From positions 1,302,001 through 1,366,000 of the forward strand of contig NZ_CP077079.1 of NCBI RefSeq assembly GCF_019139815.1: DNA of 64,000 nucleotides, read 5' to 3'. Origin of the DNA: Pseudomonas asgharzadehiana. Its GTDB lineage: Bacteria; Pseudomonadota; Gammaproteobacteria; Pseudomonadales; Pseudomonadaceae. Positions within the stretch are counted from its first letter, which is position 1, and the number at the start of each line of letters is the position of its first letter. The translations under genes and the position numbers were made by a program. Positions 29,901 through 40,977 of the stretch are shown one piece after another. Below the pieces are notes generated by a model. The model saw only the letters and a program-made list of their open reading frames with translations. It was not told the DNA's origin and made no database searches.

Positions 29901-29929
29901 AATGTACATTTTATTAATATGTACGTTTT
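29901..29929 (+). promoter_or_regulatory. Operator copy 2 (before the amidase gene)
   Basis: AATGTACA, TTTTATTAATA, TGTACGTTTT on the plus strand. It lies directly before the amidase ribosome-binding site (TGAGGTG), so a bound protein would block transcription or elongation. It is in inverted orientation to copy 1, with copy starts 166 bases apart. Confidence 0.72.
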
Positions 29930-29944
29930 ATGAGGTGCAGCCCA

Positions 29945-31267
29945 ATGTCAGACGCCACGTCAATGGCCGAGGATTTTGCCAGCGGTCGCAGCGACCCGGT
30001 GCAAGCCCTCGAACACGCGATCGACCAAGCGGGACGCTACGCCGGCGTGTTCATCAGCCTGACCCTCGAGCGCGCGCGCCGTGAAGCCAAAGCCGCCGCC
30101 GCACGCTGGCGTGCCGGCCAGCCGTTGAGTGTGTTCGATGGCGTGCCCCTGGCCTGGAAAGACCTGTTCGATGTAGCCGGCAGCGTCACCACCGCCGGCG
30201 CCGCTTACCGTCGCAACGCGCCCGCCGCCTTGCTCGATGCACCCAGCGTGGGCCTGTTGTGCCGTGCCGGGATGGTCAGCGTCGGCAAGACCAACCTCAG
30301 CGAACTGGCCTATTCGGGCCTCGGCCTCAACCCGCATTTCGGTACGCCGCGCAACCCGCGTGGGGTCGACCAACCGCGCATTCCCGGCGGTTCGTCATCC
30401 GGTTCGGCGGTGGCCGTTGCGGCCAATATCGTGCCGATCGCGATGGGTACCGATACCGCCGGCTCCATCCGTATTCCGGCGGCGCTCAATGGCCTGGTCG
30501 GTTACCGCAGCAGCAGCCTACGCTACAGCCGTGACGGCGTGTTCCCGCTGGCGCGCACCCTCGATAGCCTCGGCCCACTGACCCGCAGTGTGCGCGATGC
30601 ACTGGCCATCGATGATCTGTTGCATGGCCGCACCCAAACCCACCGCGCGCGCCCGCTCAAAGGCCAGCGCTTTGTGTTGGCGCAACAGGATGTCGAACCG
30701 GCCGTGCGCAATAACCTGCTGCGCGCCGTGGAACAACTCAAGGCCCAGGGCGCGCTGATCGAAGAACGCGAATGCCCGACGTTCCAGGCCACCCTGGCCC
30801 TGATCAAGCACCACGGCTGGCTCGGCGCCTTCGAGGCCTTCGCCCTGCACGAAACCTTGCTGGACAGCCACGATGCCGAGCAGCTCGACCCCCGCGTACG
30901 CCGTCGCCTCGAAGCGGCGCGGTCGCTGCCCGCCAGCCAACTCATGCACTTGATCGACGCCCGCCAACGCCTGCAACAGCAACTGATCGATGACCTGGAT
31001 GGCGCCGTCCTCATCACGCCAACCGTCGCCCATGTCGCGCCGGCCCTGGCACCGCTGGAAGCCGACGACGCGCTGTTCGTCAGCACCAACCTCGCCACCC
31101 TGCGCCTGACCATGCCCGGCAGTCTGCTCGACATGCCCGGCGTGAACCTGCCCAGTGGCCACGATGCCCTGGGCTTGCCCACCGGGCTGCTGCTCAGCGC
31201 CCCGACGGGAGAAGACGCGCGCCTGTTGCGCGCGGCCCTGTCCGTCGAATCCGTACTTAACGTTTAA
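29945..31267 (+). CDS. Amidase signature family hydrolase (putative half-amidase)
   Basis: A 440-residue amidase with the Ser-cisSer-Lys triad: Lys72 in LAWKDLFD, the Gly/Ser-rich block [11 protein letters not shown] near residue 150, and the nucleophile Ser174 in [12 protein letters not shown]. It hydrolyses a carboxamide to acid and ammonia in the cytoplasm. ATG 29945 is chosen for the GAGGTG ribosome-binding site upstream. It is the first gene of an operon; the next gene is a likely cyclic imide hydrolase, whose product would be a half-amide. A half-amidase role is therefore inferred. Family members act on many amides, so the substrate is open. Confidence 0.88.
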   Translation: MSDATSMAEDFASGRSDPVQALEHAIDQAGRYAGVFISLTLERARREAKAAAARWRAGQPLSVFDGVPLAWKDLFDVAGSVTTAGAAYRRNAPAALLDAPSVGLLCRAGMVSVGKTNLSELAYSGLGLNPHFGTPRNPRGVDQPRIPGGSSSGSAVAVAANIVPIAMGTDTAGSIRIPAALNGLVGYRSSSLRYSRDGVFPLARTLDSLGPLTRSVRDALAIDDLLHGRTQTHRARPLKGQRFVLAQQDVEPAVRNNLLRAVEQLKAQGALIEERECPTFQATLALIKHHGWLGAFEAFALHETLLDSHDAEQLDPRVRRRLEAARSLPASQLMHLIDARQRLQQQLIDDLDGAVLITPTVAHVAPALAPLEADDALFVSTNLATLRLTMPGSLLDMPGVNLPSGHDALGLPTGLLLSAPTGEDARLLRAALSVESVLNV

Positions 31268-31278
31268 GGAGACACACC

Positions 31279-32157
31279 ATGGCTAAAGACATCCTCTGTG
31301 CATTTGGCGTCGACGTTGACGCCGTCGCCGGCTGGCTCGGTTCCTACGGCGGCGAAGACTCGCCGGACGACATCTCCCGTGGCCTGTTCGCCGGTGAAGT
31401 CGGCGCGCCGCGCCTGCTCAAATTGTTCGAACGCTACGGCCTGCGCACCACCTGGTTTATCCCTGGCCACTCGATGGAAACCTTCCCCGAGCAGATGAAA
31501 GCCGTGGCCGACGCCGGCCACGAAATCGGCGTGCATGGCTACAGCCACGAAAACCCCATCGCGATGACCGCCGAGCAGGAAGAAATCGTGCTCGACAAGT
31601 CCATCGACCTGATCACCCAGGTCACTGGCAAACGCCCCACCGGCTACGTCGCGCCCTGGTGGGAATTCAGCAAGGTCACCAACGAGCTGCTGCTGAAAAA
31701 AGGCATCAAGTACGACCACAGCCTGATGCACAACGACTTCCATCCCTACTACGTGCGCAAGGGCGACAGCTGGACCAAGATCGACTACAGCCAGCACCCC
31801 GACACCTGGATGAAACCCCTGGTGCGCGGCGAAGAAACCGACCTGGTGGAGATCCCGGCCAACTGGTACCTCGACGACCTGCCGCCGATGATGTTCATCA
31901 AGAAAGCCCCCAACAGCCACGGCTTCGTCAACCCGCGTCACCTCGAAGAAATGTGGCGCGACCAGTTCGACTGGGTCTACCGCGAACACGAACACGCGGT
32001 GTTCACCATGACCATCCACCCCGACGTGTCCGGCCGCCCGCAAGTGCTGTTGATGCTTGAGCGCCTGATCGAACACATCCAGAGCCATGCCGGCGTGCGC
32101 TTCGTCACCTTCGACGAAATCGCCGACGACTTTATCCGCCGCCAACCCCGTTCCTGA
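31279..32157 (+). CDS. Polysaccharide-deacetylase-fold hydrolase, probable cyclic imide hydrolase
   Basis: A 292-residue cytoplasmic protein with no signal peptide. NodB-fold metal ligands are likely Asp12/Asp14 (FGVDVDA) and His86/His90 (HGYSHE); [12 protein letters not shown] and [10 protein letters not shown] are further family blocks. The size, lack of export signal and N-terminal motif resemble the HP0310-like subgroup and, from memory, the P. putida imidase (cyclic imide hydrolase), rather than peptidoglycan or chitin deacetylases. The reaction would be ring opening of succinimide-type imides to half-amides. The amidase before it and CobW after it fit a metal-dependent imide pathway. 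Naming is inferred and needs a sequence search. Confidence 0.72.
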   Translation: MAKDILCAFGVDVDAVAGWLGSYGGEDSPDDISRGLFAGEVGAPRLLKLFERYGLRTTWFIPGHSMETFPEQMKAVADAGHEIGVHGYSHENPIAMTAEQEEIVLDKSIDLITQVTGKRPTGYVAPWWEFSKVTNELLLKKGIKYDHSLMHNDFHPYYVRKGDSWTKIDYSQHPDTWMKPLVRGEETDLVEIPANWYLDDLPPMMFIKKAPNSHGFVNPRHLEEMWRDQFDWVYREHEHAVFTMTIHPDVSGRPQVLLMLERLIEHIQSHAGVRFVTFDEIADDFIRRQPRS

Positions 32158-32189
32158 CCTTCTGCCCCCCCCACCCTCGAGGCGCGATT

Positions 32190-33530
32190 ATGTCCATCTA
32201 CAACAAGCTTGATCTGACTGGCTGGAAACCCCGGCAACTGACGTCCCAGGAAGTGCGTTTCGCCACCTGGATCGCGTTTTTCGCCTGGGTGTTTGCGGTG
32301 TACGACTTCATCCTGTTCGGCACCTTGCTGCCGGAGATCGGCCGGCACTTCGGTTGGGGCGAAGTGGAGCAAGCACAAATCGCGACCTGGGTGGCGGTGG
32401 GGACCGCCGTCGTCGCTTTGGCCATCGGGCCGATCGTCGACAAACTGGGGCGACGCAAAGGGATTATTTTCACCGTGGCCGGTTCCGCATTGTGCTCGGC
32501 GCTGACCGCGATTGGCGGGGCCTGGGGCAAGTCGCCGCTGATTCTGATCCGTTCGCTGGGCGGCCTGGGTTATGCCGAAGAAACCGTCAACGCCACCTAT
32601 TTGACCGAGTTATATGGCGCCTCCGAAGACCCGCGGCTGACCCAGCGTCGCGGCTTTATCTACAGCCTGGTGCAGGGCGGCTGGCCGGTGGGGGCGTTGA
32701 TCGCCGCCGGCTTGACCGCGCTGTTGCTGCCGATCATCGGCTGGCAGGGCTGCTTCATCTTCGCGGCGATCCCGGCGATTGTGATCGCGATCATGGCGCG
32801 CAAGCTCAAGGAAAGCCCGCAGTTCCAGATCCACGAACGCATCAGCCAACTGCGTAAAAGCGGCGCGGTGAGCGAAGCGCAAAACGTCGCCATCACCTAC
32901 GGCGTCGACTACGACGAACACAGCAAGGCCGGCCTCAAGGCGGCGTTCCGTGGCCCGGCCCGTCGCGCCACGTTGGTGATCGGCGCCGCGCTGTTGCTCA
33001 ACTGGGCGGCGATCCAGGTGTTCAGTGTGTTGGGTACCTCGGTGATCGTCAGCGTGCACCACATCTCGTTCGAGAACTCGCTGATCATCCTCGTGCTGTC
33101 GAACCTGGTGGGTTACTGCGGTTACCTCAGCCACGGCTGGATGGGCGACAAGATTGGCCGGCGCAACGTGATCGGCCTCGGCTGGATGCTCGGCGGCCTG
33201 TCGTTTGCCGGGATGCTGTTCGGCCCGAGCAACATGGCGATGGTGGTCGGGCTGTACAGCCTGGGCCTGTTCTTCCTGATCGGGCCGTACTCGGCGGCGC
33301 TGTTCTTCATCAGCGAAAGTTTCCCCACCAGCATTCGTGCCACCGGTGGCGCGATCATCCACGCCATGGGCCCGATCGGTGCGGTGGTTGCAGGCTTCGG
33401 TGCCACCCAAGTGTTGTCCGCCGGTAGCGACTGGCAGACCGCCGCCCTCTGGTTCGGCGCGGTGCCGTGCTTTTTGTCCGGCATGTTGATGTTTGCCGCG
33501 CGCCATGTGCGCCCGGAAACCGTTCAGTAA
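32190..33530 (+). CDS. MFS transporter (sugar/organic-acid porter type)
   Basis: A 446-residue protein with about 12 membrane segments in two halves and a long cytoplasmic loop near residues 205-255 that includes [18 protein letters not shown]. The MFS motif between segments 2 and 3 appears as [12 protein letters not shown] and again in the second half as [14 protein letters not shown]. It lies 32 bases after the hydrolase gene in the same operon, so it probably imports the imide or a related compound. The substrate cannot be read from the sequence. Confidence 0.87.
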   Translation: MSIYNKLDLTGWKPRQLTSQEVRFATWIAFFAWVFAVYDFILFGTLLPEIGRHFGWGEVEQAQIATWVAVGTAVVALAIGPIVDKLGRRKGIIFTVAGSALCSALTAIGGAWGKSPLILIRSLGGLGYAEETVNATYLTELYGASEDPRLTQRRGFIYSLVQGGWPVGALIAAGLTALLLPIIGWQGCFIFAAIPAIVIAIMARKLKESPQFQIHERISQLRKSGAVSEAQNVAITYGVDYDEHSKAGLKAAFRGPARRATLVIGAALLLNWAAIQVFSVLGTSVIVSVHHISFENSLIILVLSNLVGYCGYLSHGWMGDKIGRRNVIGLGWMLGGLSFAGMLFGPSNMAMVVGLYSLGLFFLIGPYSAALFFISESFPTSIRATGGAIIHAMGPIGAVVAGFGATQVLSAGSDWQTAALWFGAVPCFLSGMLMFAARHVRPETVQ

Positions 33531-33540
33531 GGAGTGTGAG

Positions 33541-34302
33541 ATGAGCCGTAAAGTTGCCTTGATCACCGGTGCCGCCAGCGGCATCGGCCAAGCCCTCGCG
33601 GTGGCCTACGCGCGAGTGGGCGTGGCGGTGGTGGGCGGGTATTACCCGACCGACCCGCATGACCCGCAAAGTACCGTCGCCCTGGTGGAACAGGCCGGTG
33701 GCGCGTGCCTGATGCTGGCGTTGGATGTGGGCGATACCGCCTCGGTAGACGCACTGGCCGCGCAAGCCGTGCAGCACTTTGGCCGGCTGGATTACGCGGT
33801 GGCCAACGCCGGTTTGCTGCGCCGTGCGCCACTGCTGGAAATGACGGATGCGCTGTGGGACGAGATGCTCAACGTCGACCTGACCGGGGTGATGCGTACC
33901 TTCCGCGCCGCGACCCGGCATATGCATGACGGCGGCGCGCTGGTGGCGATTTCCTCGATTGCCGGTGGCGTGTATGGCTGGCAGGAGCACTCACACTATG
34001 CCGCCGCCAAGGCCGGTGTGCCGGGGTTATGCCGTTCGCTGGCGGTGGAACTGGCGGCCAGGGGCATTCGTTGCAATGCGGTGATCCCTGGGTTGATCGA
34101 GACGCCGCAGTCGCTGGATGCAAAGAACTCGTTGGGCCCGCAGGGCTTGGCCAAAGCGGCGCGCTCGATCCCGCTGGGCCGGGTCGGGCGCGCGGATGAA
34201 GTGGCGTCGCTGGTGCAGTTCCTGACCAGTGAAGCCTCAAGTTACCTCACAGGCCAAAGCATCGTCATCGACGGCGGCTTGACCGTACGCTGGCCCGACT
34301 GA
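33541..34302 (+). CDS. SDR-family oxidoreductase 1
   Basis: A 253-residue classical short-chain dehydrogenase. The NAD(P)-binding motif is [10 protein letters not shown] at the N-terminus, NAG is at about residue 92, the catalytic Ser is in ISSIAGG and the Tyr-Lys pair in HYAAAKAG. It starts 10 bases after the MFS stop with an AGGAG site. It probably oxidises or reduces a hydroxyl/carbonyl group of the operon's substrate. It is only distantly related to the second SDR in the operon, so it is not a recent duplicate. Confidence 0.88.
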   Translation: MSRKVALITGAASGIGQALAVAYARVGVAVVGGYYPTDPHDPQSTVALVEQAGGACLMLALDVGDTASVDALAAQAVQHFGRLDYAVANAGLLRRAPLLEMTDALWDEMLNVDLTGVMRTFRAATRHMHDGGALVAISSIAGGVYGWQEHSHYAAAKAGVPGLCRSLAVELAARGIRCNAVIPGLIETPQSLDAKNSLGPQGLAKAARSIPLGRVGRADEVASLVQFLTSEASSYLTGQSIVIDGGLTVRWPD

Positions 34303-34322
34303 CGGATGTACTCAATCCAATT

Positions 34323-34340
34323 GTGGGAGGGGGCTCCCAC
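34323..34340. repeat. Collapsed REP hairpin between the two SDR genes
   Basis: GTGGGAGGGGGCTCCCAC looks like a REP doublet that has lost its middle, leaving a 7-bp stem with a tiny loop. It lies 33 bases before the second SDR gene and could lower or tune downstream expression within the operon. Confidence 0.7.
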
Positions 34341-34373
34341 ATTGGACCTGTGTTTGCTTTAGGAGATAGGTAT

Positions 34374-35123
34374 ATGCCCCAACTTTCTAACCGCCGCGCC
34401 GTCATCACTGGTGCCGGCAGCGGTATCGGCGCCGCCATTGCCCGTGCCTATGCGGCTGAAGGCGCGCGCCTGGTGTTGGCCGACCGCAACGCCGCCAGCC
34501 TCGCCGAAACCGCGATCACCTGTCGCAACCTCGGCGCCGAGGTGTTCGAGTGCCTGGCCGATGTCGGCACGGTCGAAGGCGCCCAGGCCAGTGTCGACCG
34601 TTGCGTCGAGCACTTCGGCGGCATCGATATCCTGGTCAACAACGCCGGCATGCTCACGCAGGCACGTTGCGTCGACCTGTCCATCGACATGTGGAACGAC
34701 ATGCTGCGCGTCGACCTGACCAGCGTGTTCGTCGCCAGCCAACGTGCCCTGCCGCACATGCTCGCGCAGCGCTGGGGGCGGATCATCAACGTCGCCTCGC
34801 AACTGGGTATCAAGGGCGGTGCCGAGCTGACTCACTACGCGGCGGCCAAGGCGGGGGTGATCGGCTTTACCAAGTCCCTGGCCCTGGAAGTGGCCAAGGA
34901 CAATGTGCTGGTCAACGCCATCGCCCCTGGCCCGATTGAAACGCCGTTGGTGGGCGGGATCAGCGCCGAATGGAAACGCGCCAAGGCCGCCGAACTGCCC
35001 CTGGGCCGCTTCGGCCTGGCGGATGAAGTGGCGCCCACCGCCGTGCTGCTCGCCAGCGAACCGGGCGGCAACCTGTTCGTCGGCCAGACCCTGGGCCCCA
35101 ACTCCGGCGATGTCATGCCATGA
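34374..35123 (+). CDS. SDR-family oxidoreductase 2
   Basis: A 249-residue classical SDR, FabG-like. The cofactor motif is TGAGSGIGAAI, the structural motif NNAG is near residue 90, the catalytic Ser is in NVASQLG, and Tyr-Lys in [12 protein letters not shown]. It has its own AGGAGA ribosome-binding site after the collapsed REP hairpin. ATG 34374 is chosen over in-frame upstream codons, which run through the hairpin. The C-terminus ends VGQTLGPNSGDVMP, as in many dehydrogenases that act on sugars or hydroxy acids. Confidence 0.88.
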   Translation: MPQLSNRRAVITGAGSGIGAAIARAYAAEGARLVLADRNAASLAETAITCRNLGAEVFECLADVGTVEGAQASVDRCVEHFGGIDILVNNAGMLTQARCVDLSIDMWNDMLRVDLTSVFVASQRALPHMLAQRWGRIINVASQLGIKGGAELTHYAAAKAGVIGFTKSLALEVAKDNVLVNAIAPGPIETPLVGGISAEWKRAKAAELPLGRFGLADEVAPTAVLLASEPGGNLFVGQTLGPNSGDVMP

Positions 35124-35136
35124 GCGGGGTTTAGCC

Positions 35137-35432
35137 ATGTGCGGACTCTGCGGTTTGCTCGGCGAAGACCTGCACTGGAGCGACCCGCTGGGCGATGAAT
35201 TGCCCAGGCGGCGTGAGCGCCTGCGTCGCATCGCGGCGATCAACCAGGTGCTGGCGGTGTTCCGGCTCAAGGTCGAAGACTTTCAGGGCGCGTCCTACCT
35301 GCTGCTCGGTGCGACCGGCAAACAGGCACTGGCCAGCGGCCTGGATCAACTCTGGCTGGCGGCCGAAAGCATGCTTGGCCGGGCGTTGGATCCTCTCGAT
35401 CCAAGGCTGTTGGATCACTTGGAGTCAGCCCC

Positions 35433-35436
<4 letters not shown>
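35137..35436 (+). CDS. Small CxxC protein coupled to CobW, unknown function
   Basis: A 99-residue protein I cannot place in a named family. It begins MCGLCGLLGE, so a CxxC pair sits at the extreme N-terminus. The start also resembles class II glutamine amidotransferases (Cys2 after Met removal), but the protein is far too short for that fold. The rest is helical and charged, with FRLKVEDFQGASYLLLGATG in the middle. The stop overlaps the CobW gene by 4 bases. A metal-handling or client role with CobW is possible. Confidence 0.7.
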
Positions 35437-36403
<967 letters not shown>

Positions 36404-36407
<4 letters not shown>

Positions 36408-37576
36408 TCACACTGCGCGTCCTGGGTACCTCGGTGACCCTGCTCGAAACCTTGCGCGTGCGCGCCGAACAGGAACTGGGCATTCGCCTGGTCTACCAGG
36501 TGCATGACGTCGAACAGGCCCAGCGCATCGCGGTGATGCAGCCCGACAGCTATGACCTGTACGACCAGTGGTTTCACAACGTCGACTTCGTGTGGCCGGC
36601 GCGGGCGATCCAGCCCATCGACACCCGGCGTATCGCCTTGTGGCATGAGATCAACGACCTGCCCAAGCGCGGTCGCCTGTCACCCCATGACCGTTTGGGC
36701 AGCGGCAGCGTGCCCAGCGAACGCCTGTTCGTGCAGCACGACGGCAGCCTGGGCAGCACGGTTACCGAACGCATCAGCATGTTGCCCCTGACCCACAACG
36801 CCGACAGTTTCGCCTACCGCCCAGAGCGCTTGCCCGAGGGTTTTTGCCACGGCAACGAGAGCTGGGGCTGGCTGCTGGACCCGGCCTGGCGCGCGCGCAC
36901 CGCATTGCAAAGCGATGCCGCCATCGGTGCGCTGGATGCCGCGCTGGCGGTGCAGGGCGCGGGGTTGGCGCACTTCAGGGACATCGGCAATATGAGCATC
37001 GAAGAGATCGATGTGCTCGCCGATATCCTGGTGCGCAAACAAAAGGGCGGCCACTTCGCCGCGTTCTGGTCGGACGATGAGGAGGCTGCGCAATTGATGC
37101 TCAGCCCCAGCATCGATATCCAGAGCCTGTGGTCGCCGACCTTGATGCGCCTGCATCGCGCGGGCGTGAAATACCGCCTGGCGGTGCCCCGCGAGGGCTA
37201 TCGCGCCTGGTTCGGTGGCTTGTCACTGTCGCGTCATGCCCAAGGCCCGGTGCTGGATGCGGCGTATGCGTACCTCAATTGGTGGCTGTCCGGCTGGCCC
37301 GGCGCGGTGATGGCGCGCCAGGGTTACTACATCGGCAACCCGGCGCGCAGCCGCGACCACCTGAGCAGCGCCGAATGGGACTACTGGTACGCCGGCCTGC
37401 CTGCGCGGGAAGAACTGGTGGGCAGCGACGATTTGCCGTTGATCGATATCGGCGAAGTGCGCGATGGCGGGTCGTACGAACAGCGCATGGGGCATATCGC
37501 CGTGTGGAACTCGGTGATGGATGAACACAACTATCTGGTGCGGCGCTGGGGGGACTTTATGCGCGCCCGTGGCTGA
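36404..37576 (+). CDS. Solute-binding-protein-like protein without signal peptide
   Basis: A 390-residue protein resembling PotD/SBP_bac periplasmic binding proteins of ABC importers, starting MITLRVLGTSVTLLETLR. It has the two-lobe layout and blocks such as YDLYDQWFHNVDFVWPARA. No signal peptide or lipobox is visible, the start overlaps CobW by 4 bases, and no ABC permease or ATPase is nearby. It may therefore act in the cytoplasm as a ligand-binding or sensor protein, or the export signal has been lost. It is the last gene of the operon. Confidence 0.7.
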
Positions 37577-37615
37577 GGCGTCGACTCAGTGCTCGTCGCC
37601 CATCAAACATCGGTG

Positions 37616-37701
37616 AAACACCCGATTTTATTGGGTGGACTTATGCGTTTCGCCAGCTAATCTGCTAATTCCAAATATCCAATAAAAATGGATATTTTTT
37701 T
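37616..37701 (+). terminator. Two AT-rich hairpins after the imide operon
   Basis: CACCC and GGGTG pair around GATTTTATT at about 37618-37636. Further on, AAATATCCA (37673-37681) and TGGATATTT (37689-37697) form a 9-bp stem followed by a T-run. The second has the shape of a rho-independent terminator with a weak AT stem. It ends about 85 bases before the EAL gene start and separates the two operons. Confidence 0.6.
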
Positions 37702-37786
37702 GACGCCAGGTCAGCTGTTGCAAGGAATGCACATGACAAAGGGACGTAGTGGCAGAAGCAGGCTAACGCTGCCAGAGGGCACTGCC

Positions 37787-40123
37787 ATGACGTGGCGCCA
37801 TACGTTCCAAACCCGCATCGCCGGGGTGCTGGCGCTGTTGCTGCTGGTGGTGGTCGCCGCCACGTATTTCGCGGTCAAGGCCGCCACTACACGTGCGGTG
37901 GAGAACCAGGCCCAGGTCCAGTTGAACACCGGTCGCCAGGTGTTCGAACGCTTGCTCGACCTGCGCGGGCGGCGCCTGCAATACGGGCTGGGTTGGCTGA
38001 CCGCAGACGGCCCGTTCAAGCAGGCCGTGGCCGCAGGCAACCCGGCCAAGGTTCTGGCTGCATTGCGCCGGCACGGCACGGGCATTCGGTCCAGCGAAGT
38101 GTTTGTGCTGGGGCTCGACGGCGATGTAATGGTCAGCACCTTGGCGCTCTTCACCCGTGGCCAGACCTTCCCCTACCGCGATGCATTGCGCCAGGCGCGG
38201 CGCAGTGGTCTGCAAATGCTCATCGTCGCCATGGACGGGCGCCCCTACTTGCTGGTGCAAGACCAGGTGCTCGACCCACAGCCCATCGCGCGGGTGGTCA
38301 TGGGGTTTCCCATGGATACGCTGTTTGCCAATGAATTGCGCTCCATGAGCAACCTGGACGTATCGTTCCTCAGCGTGCAGGCCGGCCGGCCCGGCCCGTT
38401 GTTCAGCACCCAGCCTGTTGCGCATCAGGCCACCACCTTCAGCCTGCTGCGCGATGCGCCGGCCAACGCGCAGGCGTCAATCCAGCTGTTTTATGGCGAG
38501 CGCGTGCTCAGCCAAGTGGTGTCGCTGGCCAATACAGGGGGCGCCGATGAGGTGCGCGTGTTGCTGCAAAGCCCGCTGGAACATGCGCTGGAATCCTTTG
38601 CGCCGCTGGACCGGCAGTTCCTCGGGATTGCCCTGGCGGTGCTGGTGGTGTCGTTGGCCGGCGCGCTGTTCCTGGCGCGGCGCGTATCGCGCCCGCTGAA
38701 TGCACTGGTGGAGGCGGCCGGTCGCATCGGTTCCGGTGATTACCGCACGCCGGTGCGGGTACGCGGCCACGATGAATTCGGCCTGCTGGCGCGCGCGTTC
38801 AATGCCATGCAAAGCGGCATCGCCGTGCGTGAGCGGCAACTGGCGCATAACGCGTTGCATGACCCGCTCACCGGCCTGCCCAATCGGGCCCTGGCCATGG
38901 AACGCCTGGGCAGTGCGATCAGTGCGCGGCGGCCGGTGGTGTTGCTGTACCTGGGCATCGAGAATTATCGGGCGATCAACGAAGGCTTCGGCCCCGAGGG
39001 CGTCGAAATCATGATGCGCGAAGCCAGCCGCTGTTTGTGCATGAGCCTGCTGGCCAGCGATACGGCGGCCCGCATCACCGGCAGCGAGTTTTTGCTGTTG
39101 CTGGAAAACACCGAAGTCGACCGCGCCGTGGCCCGCGCCGACCGTCTCTACGCACTGCTCACCGAACCCCAGCACATCGGCCATGACGAACTGCGCCACG
39201 AAGTGAGCATCGGCATTGCCGCTTACCCCGCCGACGGCCAGCAGGTGGAAGAGCTGATCAGCCGCGCCGCCATTGCCCGTCACGATGCGGCGGTGTTGCC
39301 CGGCTATTTGCAGGTGTACCAGCAGGACCGCGACCTGGCTCACCAGCGCCAGATCACCTTGATCCGCGACCTGCGCCGGGCCGCCGCTGAAGGCGAACTG
39401 CACCTGTGTTATCAGCCCAAGCTTGACCTCAAACACGGCCAGGTGCGCCAGGCCGAAGCCTTGCTGCGCTGGCAACACCCGACGTTCGGGCTGGTGTCGC
39501 CGGCCGAATTCATCCCCTTGGCCGAACGCACCGGCAGCATGGCCGGCCTGACCCAATGGGTGATCGAAGAGGCCATCCGCCAGAGTGCCGAATGGGCGCG
39601 GCGTGGCCTGCTGATCCAGCTGTCGGTGAACATCTCGGTGGATGACTTGGCCGATGATGACCTGGCCATCCGCGTTACCGCCTTGTTGGCGCAATACGCG
39701 GTACAGGCCGAGCAATTGATTTTCGAGATCACCGAAAGCGCGATCATGCACAACCCGCAACAGGCCTTGCGCGTGCTGGAGCAACTGCGCGGTTGCGGCA
39801 TCAGCCTGGCGGTGGATGACTTCGGCACCGGTTATTCGTCGCTGGCGCAGTTGCAGCGCCTGCCGGTGCAGGAATTGAAGATCGACCAGTCCTTCGTGCG
39901 CAACCTGGACAGCACCAGCGGCGACGGCGTGATCGTGCGCTCGACCATCGAGATGAGCCACAACCTGGGGCTCAAGGTGGTGGCTGAAGGGGTGGAGTTC
40001 GAGCCGAGTTTGAAATTGCTCAAGCAATGGAATTGCGACACGGCGCAGGGGTACCTCATCAGCCGACCATTGAACGCCATGGCGTTCGAGAGGTGGCTGC
40101 GGCGTGAGCGTGCGCCCGTCTAG
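37787..40123 (+). CDS. Membrane c-di-GMP phosphodiesterase, degenerate GGDEF plus EAL (copy 1)
   Basis: 778 residues from the start used here. Membrane segment near 10-28, a periplasmic Cache-like sensor domain to about 275, a second segment near 277-297, HAMP, then GGDEF and EAL domains. The GGDEF signature is replaced by TGSEF near residue 431, so cyclase activity is unlikely. The EAL domain looks intact: AEALLRW near 555, EITES near 646, DDFGTGYSS near 677, KIDQSFVRN near 697, AEGVE near 732. ATG 37787 aligns with the start of copy 2 at 40961; ATG 37733 is an alternative. The predicted job is c-di-GMP hydrolysis gated by a periplasmic signal. Confidence 0.88.
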   Translation: MTWRHTFQTRIAGVLALLLLVVVAATYFAVKAATTRAVENQAQVQLNTGRQVFERLLDLRGRRLQYGLGWLTADGPFKQAVAAGNPAKVLAALRRHGTGIRSSEVFVLGLDGDVMVSTLALFTRGQTFPYRDALRQARRSGLQMLIVAMDGRPYLLVQDQVLDPQPIARVVMGFPMDTLFANELRSMSNLDVSFLSVQAGRPGPLFSTQPVAHQATTFSLLRDAPANAQASIQLFYGERVLSQVVSLANTGGADEVRVLLQSPLEHALESFAPLDRQFLGIALAVLVVSLAGALFLARRVSRPLNALVEAAGRIGSGDYRTPVRVRGHDEFGLLARAFNAMQSGIAVRERQLAHNALHDPLTGLPNRALAMERLGSAISARRPVVLLYLGIENYRAINEGFGPEGVEIMMREASRCLCMSLLASDTAARITGSEFLLLLENTEVDRAVARADRLYALLTEPQHIGHDELRHEVSIGIAAYPADGQQVEELISRAAIARHDAAVLPGYLQVYQQDRDLAHQRQITLIRDLRRAAAEGELHLCYQPKLDLKHGQVRQAEALLRWQHPTFGLVSPAEFIPLAERTGSMAGLTQWVIEEAIRQSAEWARRGLLIQLSVNISVDDLADDDLAIRVTALLAQYAVQAEQLIFEITESAIMHNPQQALRVLEQLRGCGISLAVDDFGTGYSSLAQLQRLPVQELKIDQSFVRNLDSTSGDGVIVRSTIEMSHNLGLKVVAEGVEFEPSLKLLKQWNCDTAQGYLISRPLNAMAFERWLRRERAPV

Positions 40124-40299
40124 AACCCAGCCGGCGGGCTACAGAATTCCGCCGCGGGGTCGATAACCTCTACAGAGCTTGACCGATCGCATAGGTTTTT
40201 TGGCATTGAGTGATGGCATTTTGCCTTGTTTGCGGCATGATGGCTGCGCATTGCAGTCCCAAGGCTGGCCGCTCTTTTTTTATCTGTCGCGGATGCCCC

Positions 40300-40977
40300 A
40301 TGGCCCGAATGATTCATGTGTTTTCAGGTGTAGCGCTGGCGCTGCTGGTGGCGTGCCCAGCCTCGGCCGCCACCCTGGAAGTGTTGCTGCGCCAGGCCGA
40401 CGGCAGCAAGGTGGCGGATGGCGTCGTGACCCTTCAGGGCCCGGCGGGTGCGTTCAACGGTGTGCTCAAGGCCGATATGGACCAGCGTGGCCAACGCTTT
40501 GCGCCCCATGTGCTGGCGGTGCACACCGGTACCCAGGTGCGCTTCCCCAACAGCGATAACATCCGCCATCAGGTTTATTCCTTCTCCGCCGCCAAGCGTT
40601 TCGAACTGCGCCTGTACGAAGGCACGCCCACCGACCCGTTGCTGTTCGACAAGCCTGGCGTGGTGGTGCTTGGCTGTAACATCCATGACTGGATGCTCGG
40701 CTATATCTACGTGACCGACGACCCACGTTTTGGTGTCAGCGACGCCCAAGGCCGAGTGCGCCTGGAACAACTGCCGCCCGGCGATTACCACGCCACGGTG
40801 TGGCACCCGCAACTCAAGGATATGCAGCCCCTGGACGGCGGCACCTTGCATATCACCGCCGCCGGCCTCAGCCACAACGTGGTGCTGAGCCTGGAGCCGA
40901 CCTCCGCCGATATCCCGCCGACGCCGAGTGCGTTTGGCGATGCGTTCAATCGAGCCTCCCGTGAAACTGCGCAGTAG
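40300..40977 (+). CDS. Exported cupredoxin-like protein (MauL/methylamine-utilisation type)
   Basis: 225 residues with a signal peptide (MARMIHVFSGVALALLVACPASA). The mature protein has a cupredoxin-like fold with type-1-copper-like ligands: His90 in NIRHQVYSFS, then Cys126, His129 and Met132 in GCNIHDWMLG. A C-terminal carboxypeptidase-regulatory-like region follows (VRLEQLPPGDYHATVWHP). Related proteins are often labelled methylamine utilisation protein, although no methylamine genes are here. It lies between two EAL proteins and its end overlaps the second by 17 bases, so it may supply their periplasmic signal. Confidence 0.8.
   Translation: MARMIHVFSGVALALLVACPASAATLEVLLRQADGSKVADGVVTLQGPAGAFNGVLKADMDQRGQRFAPHVLAVHTGTQVRFPNSDNIRHQVYSFSAAKRFELRLYEGTPTDPLLFDKPGVVVLGCNIHDWMLGYIYVTDDPRFGVSDAQGRVRLEQLPPGDYHATVWHPQLKDMQPLDGGTLHITAAGLSHNVVLSLEPTSADIPPTPSAFGDAFNRASRETAQ

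Larger units (their letters stand above)
29603..29944. other. 342-bp AT-rich divergent control region
   Basis: No gene. It separates the GntR gene from the amidase operon and is clearly more AT-rich than its surroundings. It contains the two 29-bp motif copies described at 29735 and 29901. A partial third half-site, AATGTTACTTTT, begins at 29716. Promoter boxes cannot be assigned securely because the AT-rich operator at 29901 ends only one base before the amidase ribosome-binding site. Confidence 0.7.

Noticed and set aside
38477..40027. Long minus-strand frame opposite the first EAL gene
   Set aside because: Mirror of a clear GGDEF/EAL protein; a similar mirror exists for the second copy.
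40300..40977. Methylamine utilisation as the true role of the cupredoxin-like protein
   Set aside because: The label comes from family naming only; no methylamine dehydrogenase genes are in the window.
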